Origin: Bradyrhizobium sp.
GTDB lineage: Bacteria > Pseudomonadota > Alphaproteobacteria > Rhizobiales > Xanthobacteraceae
Assembly (NCBI RefSeq): GCF_019244115.1
Contig: NZ_JAFATE010000912.1
Location: 1-33,075, forward strand
Direction: 5' to 3'
DNA length: 33,075 bases
Shown: piece by piece, positions 32,909 through 33,075 of the stretch
Layout of the letters: each line of letters opens with the position of its first letter
Numbering within the stretch: the first letter of the stretch is position 1
Program-made: the position numbers and the translations under genes
Notes under the pieces: generated by a model
Told to the model about the DNA's origin: nothing
Seen by the model: only the letters and a program-made list of their open reading frames with translations
Database searches by the model: none

Positions 32909-33075
32909 TCAGTGCGGGTGACTGGCCGCTACGAACGTATGATCGGGGTTCGCGGTCGACATCGCGTGCGGGGCTTGCGCCCAGCCGGCACCGCCGTCAT
33001 GTAACGCGCCCATCGCCTGGACCATTTGCGCAAGCACGGGATTGGGCGTCGCGCTTTGCTGTGAGGTCCCCTGGG
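32909..33075 (-). CDS. C-terminal end of a probable type I secreted protein (partial)
   Basis: The last 54 residues of a gene that enters from beyond the window. They begin QGTSQQSATPNPVLAQMVQA, then MGALHDGGAGWAQA, and end in TFVAASHPH before TGA at 32909-32911. The sequence is rich in Ala, Gly, Gln and His, lacks Cys and Tyr, and has the soft uncharged character usual for uncleaved C-terminal export signals. The LAQMVQAM block recalls the end region of large type I cargo proteins. Its place directly before the exporter gene supports a cargo role. The size and the rest of the protein cannot be seen. Confidence 0.6.
   Translation of the reverse strand, partial: QGTSQQSATPNPVLAQMVQAMGALHDGGAGWAQAPHAMSTANPDHTFVAASHPH

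Overview
The window looks like GC-rich alphaproteobacterial DNA, most likely from a Bradyrhizobium or a close relative. The reasons are the dense scatter of very small conserved hypothetical genes typical of that group, a Ti-plasmid-type traA/traC/traD set, a second bS21 ribosomal protein, and a CysD/CysNC (NodP/NodQ-type) sulfate activation pair. No rRNA, tRNA or CRISPR array was found. The assignment to a genus rests on recognising protein families by eye, not on a search.

Layout. (1) 1-1.5 kb: a tyrosine integrase and an excisionase-like gene whose frames overlap, probably the end of an integrative element. (2) 2-3.5 kb: small hypothetical genes and remnants, including a DUF1488-type gene. 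(3) 3.8-9.2 kb: a minus-strand chaperone operon, DUF2760 membrane protein, Hsp70-like protein of about 610 residues, then Hsp70-like protein of 937 residues with a long C-terminal extension. (4) 9.7-14 kb: a cold-adaptation neighbourhood with CspA, a fatty acid desaturase and a bS21 paralogue, mixed with hypothetical genes. (5) 14.3-20 kb: more than a dozen tiny genes, including proteins of 44 and 32 residues. Three of these genes share the same 5' leader, which can fold over the ribosome binding site. (6) 20-24.2 kb: traD and traC divergent from traA, with a MOBQ/Ti-type oriT between them, then an AlpA-type regulator. No traG or type IV secretion gene is present, so the module is at most mobilizable as seen. 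(7) 24.4-25 kb: a broken subclass-B2-like metallo-beta-lactamase next to a small protein resembling the RNA polymerase alpha C-terminal domain.

(8) 25.5-33 kb: one tightly packed minus-strand operon. In order of transcription it holds the 3' end of a probable secreted protein, a HlyB-type ABC exporter, a HlyD-type adaptor, a PAPS-dependent sulfotransferase, CysD and CysNC. CysD and CysNC make APS and PAPS, the sulfotransferase uses PAPS, and the exporter pair would carry a protein out of the cell. This is the gene content of the Xanthomonas Rax system (raxST, raxA, raxB plus raxP, raxQ), which sulfates and secretes the peptide RaxX. A Rax-like sulfation and secretion operon in a rhizobial setting is the most exciting candidate in the window. 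It differs from Rax because the exporter lacks the peptidase cysteine, so the cargo is probably not a double-glycine-leader peptide.

The second strongest signal is the leader RNA found three times between 16.5 and 19.2 kb.
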